From an uncultured Collinsella sp. (GTDB lineage Bacteria; Actinomycetota; Coriobacteriia; Coriobacteriales; Coriobacteriaceae), in contig CABQLM010000002.1 in assembly GCA_902465105.1 (NCBI GenBank), positions 62,001-126,000 of the forward strand: DNA of 64,000 bases, in the 5' to 3' direction. The translations under genes were made by a program, and so were the position numbers. The notes under the pieces are model-generated. The model searched no databases and had not been told where the DNA came from. It worked only from the letters and a program-made list of their open reading frames with translations. Position 1 is the stretch's first letter; each line of letters begins with the position of its first letter. Of the stretch, positions 41,699 to 50,229 are shown piece by piece.

Positions 41699-41763
41699 TC
41701 ATTGGGGACAGACTTAAATGAGCACCTACTCATTGGGCACTCATTTAAGTCTGTCCCCAATGA
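41699..41763. repeat. REP-like perfect hairpin, GGGGACAG type
   Basis: A perfect 24-bp inverted repeat (41699-41722 and 41740-41763) with core ATTGGGGACAGACTTAAATG and a 17-nt loop, located between the amino-acid transporter and yqeY. Its GGGGACAG and CTTAAA elements recur in the palindromes at 542, 43717 and 44290. Confidence 0.8.
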
Positions 41764-41777
41764 GTACCCAGCCCAGC

Positions 41778-41810
41778 AAAAAGGGGCGCGACCGCAATGG
41801 TCACGCCCCC
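41778..41810 (-). terminator. Intrinsic terminator of yqeY
   Basis: GGGGCGCGACC pairs with GGTCACGCCCC (one mismatch) and is followed by TTTTT on the minus strand, about 30 nt after the yqeY stop. Confidence 0.85.
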
Positions 41811-41838
41811 TCAACATCAACTATGTACCGCTCGGCCC

Positions 41839-42282
41839 CTACGCAAGCTTTGCGCCGACGATCTTTGCCGCGGCCGGCTTATCGAAGTTGCCGCCGGTGG
41901 CCTTGCCGAGCGCCCCCATAACCTGGCCCATCTGCTTCTTGGACGTAGCACCCAGCTCGGCGATAACCTGCTCGATCAGCGCCTCGAGCTCCTCGCCCGA
42001 AACCTGCGCGGGCAGCAGGCTCTCCAGGATCTTGACCTGCTCGGTCAGGTTGTCGGTACGGTCCTGATCGGTACCGGCCTTGATGGACATCTCCAGCGTC
42101 TCGCTCGTCTGCTTAATCAGACGCTTGATCATGCTGTTGACGTCTTCCTCAGTCACATCGCGGCGCTCGTTGACCTCGATGTTCTTTACCTCGGCCTTGA
42201 CCTGGCGAATGATGGACAGGCGCACCTTGTCCTTTGCCTTCATGGCCGCAATCATTTCCTGCTGCAGTTCCTCGTTAGTCAT
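41839..42282 (-). CDS. yqeY: GatB/YqeY domain protein
   Basis: A 147-residue protein of the YqeY family, homologous to the tRNA-binding tail of GatB. Features are the opening AMKAKDKVRLSIIRQVKAEVKN, LKQ-like helices, and the closing GQVMGALGKATGGNFDKPAAAKIVG, the characteristic C-terminal motif. The start at 42282 is supported by GAGGAGG. A role in tRNA-dependent amidation or stress has been suggested for the family; no neighbour clarifies it. Confidence 0.9.
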   Translation of the reverse strand: MTNEELQQEMIAAMKAKDKVRLSIIRQVKAEVKNIEVNERRDVTEEDVNSMIKRLIKQTSETLEMSIKAGTDQDRTDNLTEQVKILESLLPAQVSGEELEALIEQVIAELGATSKKQMGQVMGALGKATGGNFDKPAAAKIVGAKLA

Positions 42283-42336
42283 CTGCTGATCCTCCTCAAT
42301 GTAGTAGGCGGCGCTCGCAAAAGCACCGCCTAGCAC

Positions 42337-43557
42337 TTACTCAGTCTTCGACGAATCGTCGGTCGCGGTCTTGGTTACACCCTTCAGGCTCACGTTGTAG
42401 GGCACATCCTTGGGCATGGGGTTGACGGTAATGTCGGCATCCTTCTTATACTGCTCCAGCCACGCGCTGTAGGCAGTTCCGCTCGCCTGCGTCTTCACCA
42501 CGTTGGAAACGTACTTCTTAATGGCCTTGGGCACCTGGTTGACATCCTCCACCTGGCCATCGACATGGAAGTAGTCGGTGCACTTGATAATATGGTAGCC
42601 ATAGGTCGACTCAACGATATCGCTCACATCGCCCTTGTTGAGGCCCTCGAGCGCCGTCTGGTAGCTGTCGACAAAGGTGGTGAGCTTATCCCAGCCCACA
42701 TCGCCCTTCTTCTCCTTGGAACCGGTGTCGTCAGAGTACTGCTCCACGGCATCCTCAAAGCTCAGCTCACCTGATTTGATCTTGTCCAGGCACTCCTGCG
42801 CCTTGGCCTTCGCGTCGGCCTTGTCCTCGTTGGATGCATCGGAATCAACCTTAATCAGGATATTCGACGAACGGCGGGCATCGTTGTAATTTGACAGATT
42901 CTCGTTGAGGTAGCTCACGATCTCGCTGTCCTTGGGATTGCTGGCCGGGGCGACCGCATCCTTGAGCTTCTGTTGTGCCAGATTCTCCTCTAGCGAGCTC
43001 TTATAAGACTCCTCGGTGTATCCGTAGGTCTTGAGCGTTTTCTTAAAGGTCTTGGCGCCGCCGGCACTCTTACAGGCGTCCTTCCAGGCCTTCTCGACCT
43101 CCTCGTCCGAGACGGTCACACCGTTTTCCTTCTGCGCTTGCTGAAGCAGAATCTGCTGCGTGTAGGAGTCGATGAGCTGCTTGCGATACTTCTTGGGCGT
43201 GAGGTCGTTGTCGACCAGGTACTGCGCCCAGTCCTTGTCCTTGGTGTAGCCGTAGGACGTACGCATGCTCATGATCTGCTTGGTCACGGTGTCCTCGGTG
43301 AGGTTGGTACCATTGATGGTGGCAGCCACGCCGCCGGTGAGCTTGTAGCCCTTGGTGCCCTCGGTCTGCGACATGATGCCCGAGCATGCCATTGCCGATA
43401 CGGAAAGCACCATCGCCAGCACGCCAATGACCACCAGAATAATCTTGACGGTCTTGGACACGCGGACCTTGCGTGCCTTTTGGCGAGAATCGGCAACGGC
43501 GCGGGCCTGCTGCTCGGGCGTCGGTTCGGGCGCGGTATTCTTTTTGTTGTTTGCCAT
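42337..43557 (-). CDS. Membrane-anchored PpiC/SurA-type peptidyl-prolyl isomerase
   Basis: A 406-residue foldase. Residues 1-35 are cytoplasmic and charged; a single membrane segment follows (about 38-62, IILVVIGVLAMVLSVSAMAC), which could be read as an anchor or an imperfect lipobox. A SurA_N-like domain with NGTNLTEDTVTKQI precedes a parvulin domain (about 245-355) with SNILIKV, SEDTGSKEKKGDVGW-like and YGYHIIK. It probably folds exported proteins such as the large adhesins in this window. The start at 43557 has AAAGG upstream. Confidence 0.85.
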   Translation of the reverse strand: MANNKKNTAPEPTPEQQARAVADSRQKARKVRVSKTVKIILVVIGVLAMVLSVSAMACSGIMSQTEGTKGYKLTGGVAATINGTNLTEDTVTKQIMSMRTSYGYTKDKDWAQYLVDNDLTPKKYRKQLIDSYTQQILLQQAQKENGVTVSDEEVEKAWKDACKSAGGAKTFKKTLKTYGYTEESYKSSLEENLAQQKLKDAVAPASNPKDSEIVSYLNENLSNYNDARRSSNILIKVDSDASNEDKADAKAKAQECLDKIKSGELSFEDAVEQYSDDTGSKEKKGDVGWDKLTTFVDSYQTALEGLNKGDVSDIVESTYGYHIIKCTDYFHVDGQVEDVNQVPKAIKKYVSNVVKTQASGTAYSAWLEQYKKDADITVNPMPKDVPYNVSLKGVTKTATDDSSKTE

Positions 43558-43716
43558 GTTTGGCCTTTCGTACAGCGAATCAAACATATGACATTGTGTC
43601 ACAACGTGACGCTTGCGACACAGCTGGTGTGACTGGGACGAGCCAATCTGCACCATTTTTGCGAGTGGCGAGCGTTGCCCACCCTTAAAAGCCACTTAAA
43701 AGTGGCGAACCGACAG

Positions 43717-43787
43717 TTGGGGACATTCCTTTTCTGCCGGCAGTTAGAGACAGTCCCCAAGTGCCGGCACATAAGGAACGTCCCCAG
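43717..43787. repeat. REP-like palindrome, GGGGACATTCC type
   Basis: GGGGACATTCCTT (43719-43731) faces AAGGAACGTCCCC (43773-43785), enclosing CTGCCGGCAG and GTGCCGGCAC sub-palindromes and another CAGTCCCC. It is a member of the GGGGAC-type repeats between the foldase and EIIA genes. A small GCCACTTAAAAGTGGC hairpin lies just outside at 43691. Confidence 0.65.
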
Positions 43788-43806
43788 GTGCCGGCTTAGC
43801 TCCACC

Positions 43807-44271
43807 TTAGAAGTGGCGGCGGATGGCGTCGACCATGCCTTGGCATGTGGTCTGGCCGAGCACATCGGCTGCGGCGTCGGCATCCATAAAGATATTCATG
43901 AGCGCTTGCAGGGCCTCGACCTGGCCGCCCGGCTCGGCAATGCCCAAATTGATGATGATCCGCGCCGGCACGGGGGCGCCCATGCCCGCCATAGCATTGA
44001 ACGTCACGGGCGCGGTGGGCTTTACCACCGCGATATAGGGCTTAGCCACAAACCCCGGGTCGGTGTGCGGGATAGCGATGTTGGCCGCCGGCATGGCGAG
44101 GCCCGTGGGATAGTTGTCCTCGCGCGTACGGACGGCATCGAGCCAACCGGACGCAATGTAGCCGCGCGGAGCGAGCTCGCCCTCGAGCCGCGCAAACACC
44201 TCATCCGACGTCGCACATTCCCAATCAAAAAACACCAGCTCAGGTGTAAACAGTGCTTCGTTATCCGCCAT
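43807..44271 (-). CDS. PTS EIIA component (fructose/galactitol/EIIA-Ntr family), orphan
   Basis: A 154-residue EIIA_2 domain with the phospho-histidine in NIAIPHTD. YPTGLAMPAANIAIPHTD is closest in wording to galactitol-type IIA domains. It would accept phosphate from HPr and pass it to an IIB protein, but no IIB, IIC or regulator gene is nearby. Isolation suggests it serves a distant transporter or acts as a regulatory EIIA. The start is taken at the first ATG of the frame. Confidence 0.85.
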   Translation of the reverse strand: MADNEALFTPELVFFDWECATSDEVFARLEGELAPRGYIASGWLDAVRTREDNYPTGLAMPAANIAIPHTDPGFVAKPYIAVVKPTAPVTFNAMAGMGAPVPARIIINLGIAEPGGQVEALQALMNIFMDADAAADVLGQTTCQGMVDAIRRHF

Positions 44272-44289
44272 GCGCTCACCTCTCTCACC

Positions 44290-44345
44290 TAGTCACCTGC
44301 GACGTTCTTAAACGACTAGTCATTCAAGAACGTCGCAGGTGACTA
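44290..44345. repeat. REP-like perfect hairpin, CGACGTTCTTAAACG type
   Basis: A perfect 20-bp inverted repeat (44290-44309, 44326-44345) with a 16-nt loop AAACGACTAGTCATTC. The stem and loop together repeat the CTAGTCATT...GTTCTTAAACGACTAG elements of 542-574 in permuted order. Confidence 0.8.
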
Positions 44346-44352
44346 CCAAAAA

Positions 44353-44391
44353 CAAAAGGTGGTCACACGCGCCTTGGCGCCAATGACCACC
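44353..44391 (-). terminator. Intrinsic terminator of purN
   Basis: GGTGGTCA pairs with TGACCACC, followed on the minus strand by TTTTGTTTTT, 30 nt after the purN stop. Confidence 0.8.
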
Positions 44392-44423
44392 CTGACCACT
44401 CAACTAAATTGTACTGTGCACCG

Positions 44424-45125
44424 CTAGCCACGGGGTGCATCAATTGCCACCTTGCCGCTCTCCAGCACGTGGACGCGGCCGTCGGCGAGCATCTGCACGA
44501 CCTCGGGATACAGCACGTGCTCGATCGCGTGGATGTGCTCCTCGAGCGTATCGACATCCCAGCCCTCCTCAACAGCCAGCGCGCGCTGGGCGATGATGGG
44601 GCCGTTGTCGTAGATCTCGTTGGCAAAGTGCACGGTCACGCCGGTCACCTTGACGCCGCGGGCAAACGCATCGTCGATCGCGTGGGCACCGGTAAAGCTC
44701 GGCAGCAGTGCCGGGTGCAGGTTGACCACGCGGTTGGGGAACGCCGCCAGCAGTGGCGCGTGTACCATGCGCATGTAGCCGGCCATGACCACGTACTCGC
44801 AGCCGCGCTCGAGCAGCTCGTGCGCAATAATCTCATCGGCGGCAATCGGGTCGGCATAGACGTCCTTGGACAGCGTGAGCGTCTGGATGCCCGCACGCTC
44901 GGCACGCTGCAGGCCCTTGGCCGAAGGACGACTCGACACCACAAGCTCAATCGAAGCATTGAGCTTACCGGCGGCGATCAGGTCGATTAGCGCCTGCAGG
45001 TTGGTACCAGAACCGCTGATGAGCACACCGATCTTGAGCGGCTCGGCCGTATCGGTACCGGTCGGACGGGTATAGGGCACAAAATCCAGGCCCTCGGCGG
45101 CAGCCATCTGCTCGTTAGCGCTCAT
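44424..45125 (-). CDS. purN: Phosphoribosylglycinamide formyltransferase
   Basis: A 233-residue GAR transformylase, third step of purine synthesis, using 10-formyl-THF. The motifs are IGVLISGSGTNLQALID (PRPP-type loop), YVVMAGYMRMV, NLHPALLPSFTGAHAIDDA with the catalytic histidine region, and VTVHFANEIYDNGPII. An N-terminal ~40-residue extension precedes the core. I take the ATG at 45125, which overlaps the purM stop by 11 nt; Met7 of that frame is also possible. It forms an operon with purM. Confidence 0.93.
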   Translation of the reverse strand: MSANEQMAAAEGLDFVPYTRPTGTDTAEPLKIGVLISGSGTNLQALIDLIAAGKLNASIELVVSSRPSAKGLQRAERAGIQTLTLSKDVYADPIAADEIIAHELLERGCEYVVMAGYMRMVHAPLLAAFPNRVVNLHPALLPSFTGAHAIDDAFARGVKVTGVTVHFANEIYDNGPIIAQRALAVEEGWDVDTLEEHIHAIEHVLYPEVVQMLADGRVHVLESGKVAIDAPRG

Positions 45126-46215
45126 CGGAGTACACGACCTCACCGGAACCCTCGACGCACTCACCCACGCGGAACGGCTTCTCGCCCAGCGCGACCAGGG
45201 CCTCGGTAACCGCGGCCTCGTCCTCGGAGGCGACGATCAGGCACAGGCCAACGCCCATGTTGAAGGTCTTGCATGCCTCGTTGGGCGCAAGCTCGGCCTG
45301 GCGCGACACATAGGTGATAACGGGCGGAACGTCCCAGCCCATCTCGGCACCGTTACGGGTGACCACGGCGTCGACGTCGTCTGCCAACGCGCGGTTGAGG
45401 TTCTCGGTGATGCCGCCGCCGGTGATGTGGGCAATGGCATGCACATTAGCGCCACCGCGCAGCAGCTCAAGAATCGGCTTGACGTAAATGCGCGTGGGGG
45501 CCAGCAGAGCGTCTGCCAGCGATGCGCCGCTGAGTTCCTCGAGAGGACGGCTCAACTCCTCGGCCTTAGCGGCGGCCTCGGGCGTGCCCGGCTTAATGCC
45601 GTCGACGCCGATGACCTTGCGCACGAGCGAGTAGCCGTTGGAGTGCACACCGGTGGAAGGCAGGCCCAGGATCACATCGCCGGGGCGAACGTTCGCGGGG
45701 TCGAGCATCTTGGGACGGTCGACGACGCCCACGGTAAAGCCGGCGAGGTCGTAGTCGGCCGGAGCCATAACGCCCGGGTGCTCGATCTCGCCGCCCACGA
45801 GCGCGCAGCCCGCGAGCTTGCAGCCGTCGGCAACGCCCTTGATGATCTTTGCCATATGCTCGGCCTCGATGTGGCCAATGGCAACGTAGTCCAAGAAGAA
45901 CAGCGGCTCGGCGCCCGAAGCCAAAATGTCGTTGACGCACATGGCGACCAGGTCCTGGCCCACTGTCTCGTGACGATCCATGATCTGGGCGAGCACGAGC
46001 TTGGTGCCCACGCCGTCGGTACCGCTGATCAGGATCGGGTCTTCCATATCCTTGAGCGCGGCGGCCGAGAACAGGCCGCCAAAGCCACCGATGCCGCCGA
46101 TGACCTCGGGGCGGTTGGTGTCCTTCACCATTTGCTTAATCGCGTCGACGGCGCGGCCGCCCTCAGCGGTATCGACGCCAGCGTCCTCATACGTCACATG
46201 TTTGCTGTCGCTCAT
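45115..46215 (-). CDS. purM: Phosphoribosylformylglycinamidine cyclo-ligase (AIR synthetase)
   Basis: A 366-residue ATP-dependent AIR synthetase. Characteristic segments are TYEDAGVDTAEGGRAVDAIK, SGTDGVGTKLVLAQ, AMCVNDILASGAEPLFFLDY, GGEIEHPGVM and HITGGGITENLNR. The length is normal. It overlaps the downstream purN start and lies 156 nt after purF, so purF, purM and purN may be partly co-transcribed, though the REP element lies between purF and purM. Confidence 0.96.
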   Translation of the reverse strand: MSDSKHVTYEDAGVDTAEGGRAVDAIKQMVKDTNRPEVIGGIGGFGGLFSAAALKDMEDPILISGTDGVGTKLVLAQIMDRHETVGQDLVAMCVNDILASGAEPLFFLDYVAIGHIEAEHMAKIIKGVADGCKLAGCALVGGEIEHPGVMAPADYDLAGFTVGVVDRPKMLDPANVRPGDVILGLPSTGVHSNGYSLVRKVIGVDGIKPGTPEAAAKAEELSRPLEELSGASLADALLAPTRIYVKPILELLRGGANVHAIAHITGGGITENLNRALADDVDAVVTRNGAEMGWDVPPVITYVSRQAELAPNEACKTFNMGVGLCLIVASEDEAAVTEALVALGEKPFRVGECVEGSGEVVYSDER

Positions 46216-46330
46216 CTGAGCCTTCCTCTCCCACTACCGTCCGCCGCCCAGGCGCCAAACGGTGCTCATAGTTGCGTTCATATCGGTGCGCACCGCAGCG
46301 GCGCGCACCGTCATATCAACAAAACAGCAG

Positions 46331-46374
46331 GTAAAACCTACCAAAATAAACCTGTCCCTACATGGCAGGTTTTA
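46331..46374. repeat. Single arm of the AAACCTGTCCCT repeat
   Basis: GTAAAACCTACC and GGCAGGTTTTAG flank AAAATAAACCTGTCCCT; the sequence matches the right arm of the element at 34923-35122. It reaches exactly into the stop codon of purF. Confidence 0.7.
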
Positions 46375-48042
46375 GGCCTCGCCGTGCTTCTCTTCCCAGC
46401 TGCGGTCGTCGTATTTCTCGACCACGGCGTCGTCGTCAAAGTACAGCGGCTTATCCAAGTTGCGAGGCTTAAAGCCCTCCATAAACTTGTCGCGGCCAAA
46501 GCTATCGGGAATCGCCACGGGATAGCGGCCGGTAAAGCACGCATCGCAATAGCCACCCTTGGGCATGACCTTCAGCAGGCCCTCGACCGAAAGGAAGGCG
46601 AGCGAATCGGCGCCGATATACTCGCGGATCTCTTCGACTGTCTTGTTGGCGCTGATAAGCTGCGACTGCACGTCGGTATCGATGCCGTAAAAGCACGGCC
46701 AGATGACCTCGGGCGAGTTGATGCGGATGTGGATCTCCTTGGCGCCGGCGTTACGCAGCATCTTGACGAGCTGAACCATGGTGGTGCCGCGCACGATGGA
46801 GTCATCGATGACGACCAGGCGCTTGCCCTCGATGTTATCGCGCAGCGGGTTGAGCTTCATACGCACGCCCATGGCGCGCAGCTCCTGCGTAGGTTCGATA
46901 AACGTACGGCCCACATAGCGGTTCTTGATGAGGCCCTCGCCAAAGGGAATGCCGCTCTCGTGCGAATAGCCCTCCGCAGGCGGCAGACCGGAGTCGGGCA
47001 CGCCAATGACCAGGTCGGCCTCGACGGGCTCCTCGTGTGCCAGCTGGCGACCCATGTCATAGCGGCAGGCGTAAACGCTCTTGCCATTCATGATGGAATC
47101 GGGACGGGCAAAGTAGACCTGCTCAAAGATACAGTTGGCGGGCTCTTCGGCAGCGGGCACGCCTTGCTCGGACACCAAGCCCTCGGCGCTGATGCGCAAG
47201 ATCTCGCCGGGACGGACGTCGCGGACGTACTCGGCACCCACAATGTCGAGCGCGCAGGTCTCGGACGCAACGACCCAGCCACCAGCGCGAGTGACATGAG
47301 TGGCAGCGTCGACCGTCGCGGCGTCGTCTTGCGACGGCAGCTGCGAAACGGATGCGGCGTCGGCCTGGTCCAAGCCCTCGTCCACAAGCTTGCCCAGCAC
47401 CAGCGGACGAATGCCGTGCGGGTCGCGGAAAGCATAGAGCGCCTGCTCGTTGATGAGCGTCATGGCATAGCCACCGCGCACGAGTTCCATCGTCTTGCGA
47501 ATGCCCTCGCGCAAATGGCCTGTGCGCTGCGTAAAGTAGCCGATGAGCTTGGTCGCGACCTCGGAATCCGAATTGGAGAGGAACGGCACGCCCAGCTCGA
47601 TGAGCTGACGGCGCAGCTCGTCGGTGTTGACGAGGGTGCCGTTGTGCGCAAGTGCGATGATGACGCTATTAATGGTCGAAAGATGTGGCTGCGAGGCTTC
47701 CCAGCTCTTGGCGCCGGCAGTGCCGTAGCGCACGTGACCCACGGCCAACTGACCAGAAAGCGTCGACAGGTCCGCGTTGGAGAACACACGGTCGAGCAGT
47801 CCCAGGTCTTTACGAACCATAACCGTGCCGCCGTCGCCCACGGCGATTCCCGCCGATTCCTGGCCGCGATGCTGCAGCGCACGCAGACCAAAGTACGTCA
47901 GTCGAGCCACGTCGCGATCGGGCGCCCACACACCAAAAACGCCGCATTCCTCATGCAGCTGGTCGGAGTCCGGATCATACGTCGACATGGTCGTCACCTG
48001 TCCCGTGGCACGCTCGGCCGCGCGGATGGTTTCTTGAGACAT
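46372..48042 (-). CDS. purF: Amidophosphoribosyltransferase
   Basis: A 556-residue enzyme for the committed step of purine synthesis, PRPP plus glutamine to phosphoribosylamine. The N-terminal nucleophile is Cys33 in EECGVFG; LRALQHRGQESAG, VGHVRYGTAG, and NGTLVN follow. The C-terminal transferase has VVIDDSIVRGTTM (PRPP loop) and GYCDACFTGRYP, with cysteines that fit the [4Fe-4S]-type PurF. The 48042 start has GAGGGG upstream; Met19, 14 residues before the nucleophile, is an alternative. Its 3' end is shared with a REP element. Confidence 0.96.
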   Translation of the reverse strand: MSQETIRAAERATGQVTTMSTYDPDSDQLHEECGVFGVWAPDRDVARLTYFGLRALQHRGQESAGIAVGDGGTVMVRKDLGLLDRVFSNADLSTLSGQLAVGHVRYGTAGAKSWEASQPHLSTINSVIIALAHNGTLVNTDELRRQLIELGVPFLSNSDSEVATKLIGYFTQRTGHLREGIRKTMELVRGGYAMTLINEQALYAFRDPHGIRPLVLGKLVDEGLDQADAASVSQLPSQDDAATVDAATHVTRAGGWVVASETCALDIVGAEYVRDVRPGEILRISAEGLVSEQGVPAAEEPANCIFEQVYFARPDSIMNGKSVYACRYDMGRQLAHEEPVEADLVIGVPDSGLPPAEGYSHESGIPFGEGLIKNRYVGRTFIEPTQELRAMGVRMKLNPLRDNIEGKRLVVIDDSIVRGTTMVQLVKMLRNAGAKEIHIRINSPEVIWPCFYGIDTDVQSQLISANKTVEEIREYIGADSLAFLSVEGLLKVMPKGGYCDACFTGRYPVAIPDSFGRDKFMEGFKPRNLDKPLYFDDDAVVEKYDDRSWEEKHGEA

Positions 48043-48338
48043 GGCATCCCCTCAGAGCCTCGTTATTTGGCGTTACCTGCCTTATTATACGCACGGCAAG
48101 ACAAGCTCCCCAGCGCATGAGCAGCGCTTTTTAAAAGCCCACCGAGCTTATTATCCGTTTTGCGACCAAACATTTTATTGGGTAGTCCACTCTCAGGGGC
48201 AACGGCCTAGAAGACTTCCCGTGCGCCGTGTCTCGCCCGCGCTAGGGGCTACATTGTTGCAATTGGGACGTTCGTCCTGTCTTTTAGCTGGTCGTCGGCG
48301 TATCCTTGTAGGCTACTACAAGACGAGAAAGGTAGTGT

Positions 48339-49568
48339 ATGGATCGAAATCAACTCGACCCCAGTGTCCCCAGCACCACGGAGGCCAAGAAGATCCCCCT
48401 TATCATCAAGGTCTACGCAGTCCTGTGCACCCTATCTGGCGTGGGCACGCTCCCGTCAGTCGCCGTCTTTATGTGGCAGGTCATCACCGCACTCATTAAC
48501 GGCAACGCCGCCGCTAAGCTCGGTGATAACACCCTGGTCGCGGTTGGCCTTATCGTCGCCGGCATTATGCTCTCGGCGGCAAGCGCGATCATCTTGATCG
48601 TCTTTGGCCTGGACCTCATCAAGGACCAGCGGCGCAATGCCGCCCGCCTGTCTTACGTCCTCATCGCATTTACCGTCGTGGAGCTTTTAGTTGACGTGAT
48701 GCTCCAGGGTATCGGACCCTTCCTGCTGCGCCCCGCCGTCCAGCTTGTCATCCTCATTGCGCTGTCGGCCACCGTCGACCCCACGCTACGCCAGGAGCGC
48801 GAACTGCAGCGCCGTCTGCAAGAGATGCTCGACCGCGATGCCGCCGCCGAGGGGATGCTCGGCCGCGACGAAACCGGCGAGGGCTACATCAAGCTCAACT
48901 ACTTCAACCTGTTCTGGGTATTCTTCGTCTGCAGCGTGTTAGGTCTCATTCTCGAGGAAGTCTGGCATATGGTCGTCGTCGATCCCGGCGTCTATCAGGA
49001 CCGTGCCGGTATGCTATTTGGCCCCTTTAGCCCCATCTACGGATTTGGCGCGGTGCTCATGACCATGGCGCTCAACCGCTTCTATAAAAAGAATCCTGTG
49101 ATCATTTTCCTGGTAAGCGCCCTGATCGGCGGCGCTTTCGAGGTGTTTGTAGGCTGGTTTATGCAGACCTCATTTGGCGTGGTGTCGTGGAGCTATTCAC
49201 ACATTAGGCTATTCGGCATGCCCGATCCCATCGCGGTATTGACCGGGGGACGCACATGCACGCCGTTTGCCTGCATGTGGGGCCTGGGTGGCCTCATCTG
49301 GATCAAGGTCTTGCTGCCGCGCCTGCTTAAGCTCATCAATATGATTCCATGGAAACGCCGCTACTCTGCTACCGTCATCCTGACCGCCGTCATGTTGATC
49401 GACGGCGTCATGACGTTGCAATCGCTCGACTATTGGTATCAGCGCGTCAACGGAACCGTTCGAAATATTCCCGTCGCACAGTTCTATGACAAGCATTTCG
49501 ATAACGAATATATGGAGAACCGTTTTCAGAGTATGACCATGAGCCCCAAGGACGCCACACGCGTGTAG
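48339..49568 (+). CDS. Polytopic membrane protein with CmpB-type (ABC_trans_CmpB) domain
   Basis: A 409-residue membrane protein. The N-terminal part (about 1-150) has four hydrophobic segments of no recognised family. A charged segment (about 145-175, RQERELQRRLQEMLDRD) follows, then a putative ABC transporter permease domain of the CmpB type (about 185-370) with GMLFGPFSPIYGFGAVL, its signature. No ATPase gene is adjacent. Function is unknown; such domains occur in many gut Firmicutes and Actinobacteria. The 48043-48338 gap holds the divergent promoters of this gene and purF, with a TATTAT element near 48082. Confidence 0.7.
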   Translation: MDRNQLDPSVPSTTEAKKIPLIIKVYAVLCTLSGVGTLPSVAVFMWQVITALINGNAAAKLGDNTLVAVGLIVAGIMLSAASAIILIVFGLDLIKDQRRNAARLSYVLIAFTVVELLVDVMLQGIGPFLLRPAVQLVILIALSATVDPTLRQERELQRRLQEMLDRDAAAEGMLGRDETGEGYIKLNYFNLFWVFFVCSVLGLILEEVWHMVVVDPGVYQDRAGMLFGPFSPIYGFGAVLMTMALNRFYKKNPVIIFLVSALIGGAFEVFVGWFMQTSFGVVSWSYSHIRLFGMPDPIAVLTGGRTCTPFACMWGLGGLIWIKVLLPRLLKLINMIPWKRRYSATVILTAVMLIDGVMTLQSLDYWYQRVNGTVRNIPVAQFYDKHFDNEYMENRFQSMTMSPKDATRV

Positions 49569-49600
49569 CAAACGCCAGAGCAAAATAGCTCCAACACATC

Positions 49601-49641
49601 AAAGCCCGCTGGCAGATCTACATGAACTGCCGGCGGGCTTT
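49601..49641. terminator. Bidirectional terminator between convergent genes
   Basis: AAAGCCCGCTGGCAG pairs with CTGCCGGCGGGCTTT (one mismatch) between the convergent genes at 48339 and 49675. Confidence 0.8.
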
Positions 49642-49674
49642 CGCTATAGACAGACTCGGATTGCCGACGAGGCC

Positions 49675-50094
49675 TTACGCCTCGCGCTCGACCTCGCTCA
49701 CGCACTCGTTCTTGATGGCGCCGACGAGCGACTGCAGCGCATCGACCACATGCGGGCGGATATCCCCTCCAATAAGCACAAGCATGATGTCATCGCCCAC
49801 GGCAAGCTCACCGCTCGCCAGCCATACGCGCACATAGCCGATGCCGGGCATCGCACGCGTCGCTTCGATGGCAGACCGTACCTTGTCGGCGTCGTAGCCA
49901 AACACCATGCCGCTTACTTTATGACCCGGCGCCACGCCATCGGTCTTGACACCACGGGCCTCAGACTTGGGCGTTGCGCGCACCACGCCGTTATGCGTCA
50001 GGTACATACCGCACGCCGGTGCCGAGGCGTCGGCCTTGGCCTCGCGCAGCCAGACATCGACCGAAGGCATCATCTTGCCATTCTCAAGCATCAT
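49675..50094 (-). CDS. MoaE-like protein (molybdopterin synthase catalytic subunit-like)
   Basis: A 139-residue protein whose order of segments resembles MoaE: GVVR near the N-terminus, VRVWLASGELAVGDDIMLVLIGGDIRPHVVDALQSLVGAIK in the middle. However, the canonical K..VPIWKKE catalytic segment at the end is not seen (the end is NECVSEVEREA). No other molybdopterin gene is nearby. It could be a divergent relative with another role. AAGGGGA precedes ATGATG, so Met1 or Met2 may be the start. Confidence 0.5.
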   Translation of the reverse strand: MMLENGKMMPSVDVWLREAKADASAPACGMYLTHNGVVRATPKSEARGVKTDGVAPGHKVSGMVFGYDADKVRSAIEATRAMPGIGYVRVWLASGELAVGDDIMLVLIGGDIRPHVVDALQSLVGAIKNECVSEVEREA

Positions 50095-50229
50095 TTCCCC
50101 TTATTGTCGTCGAGTAGCCTTGGGGCGGGGTTCCTTATAGCTACCCTTCGATTACCAGCCAGATTCTCTGTCAAACAGAATGAGAGCGACTAAAAGATCC
50201 CCGTCCCAAATTAGCCACCCTCGGGCAAT

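Noticed and set aside
45427-48120. A long + strand open frame across purM and purF
   Set aside because: It covers two unmistakable minus-strand purine genes; shadow of codon bias.
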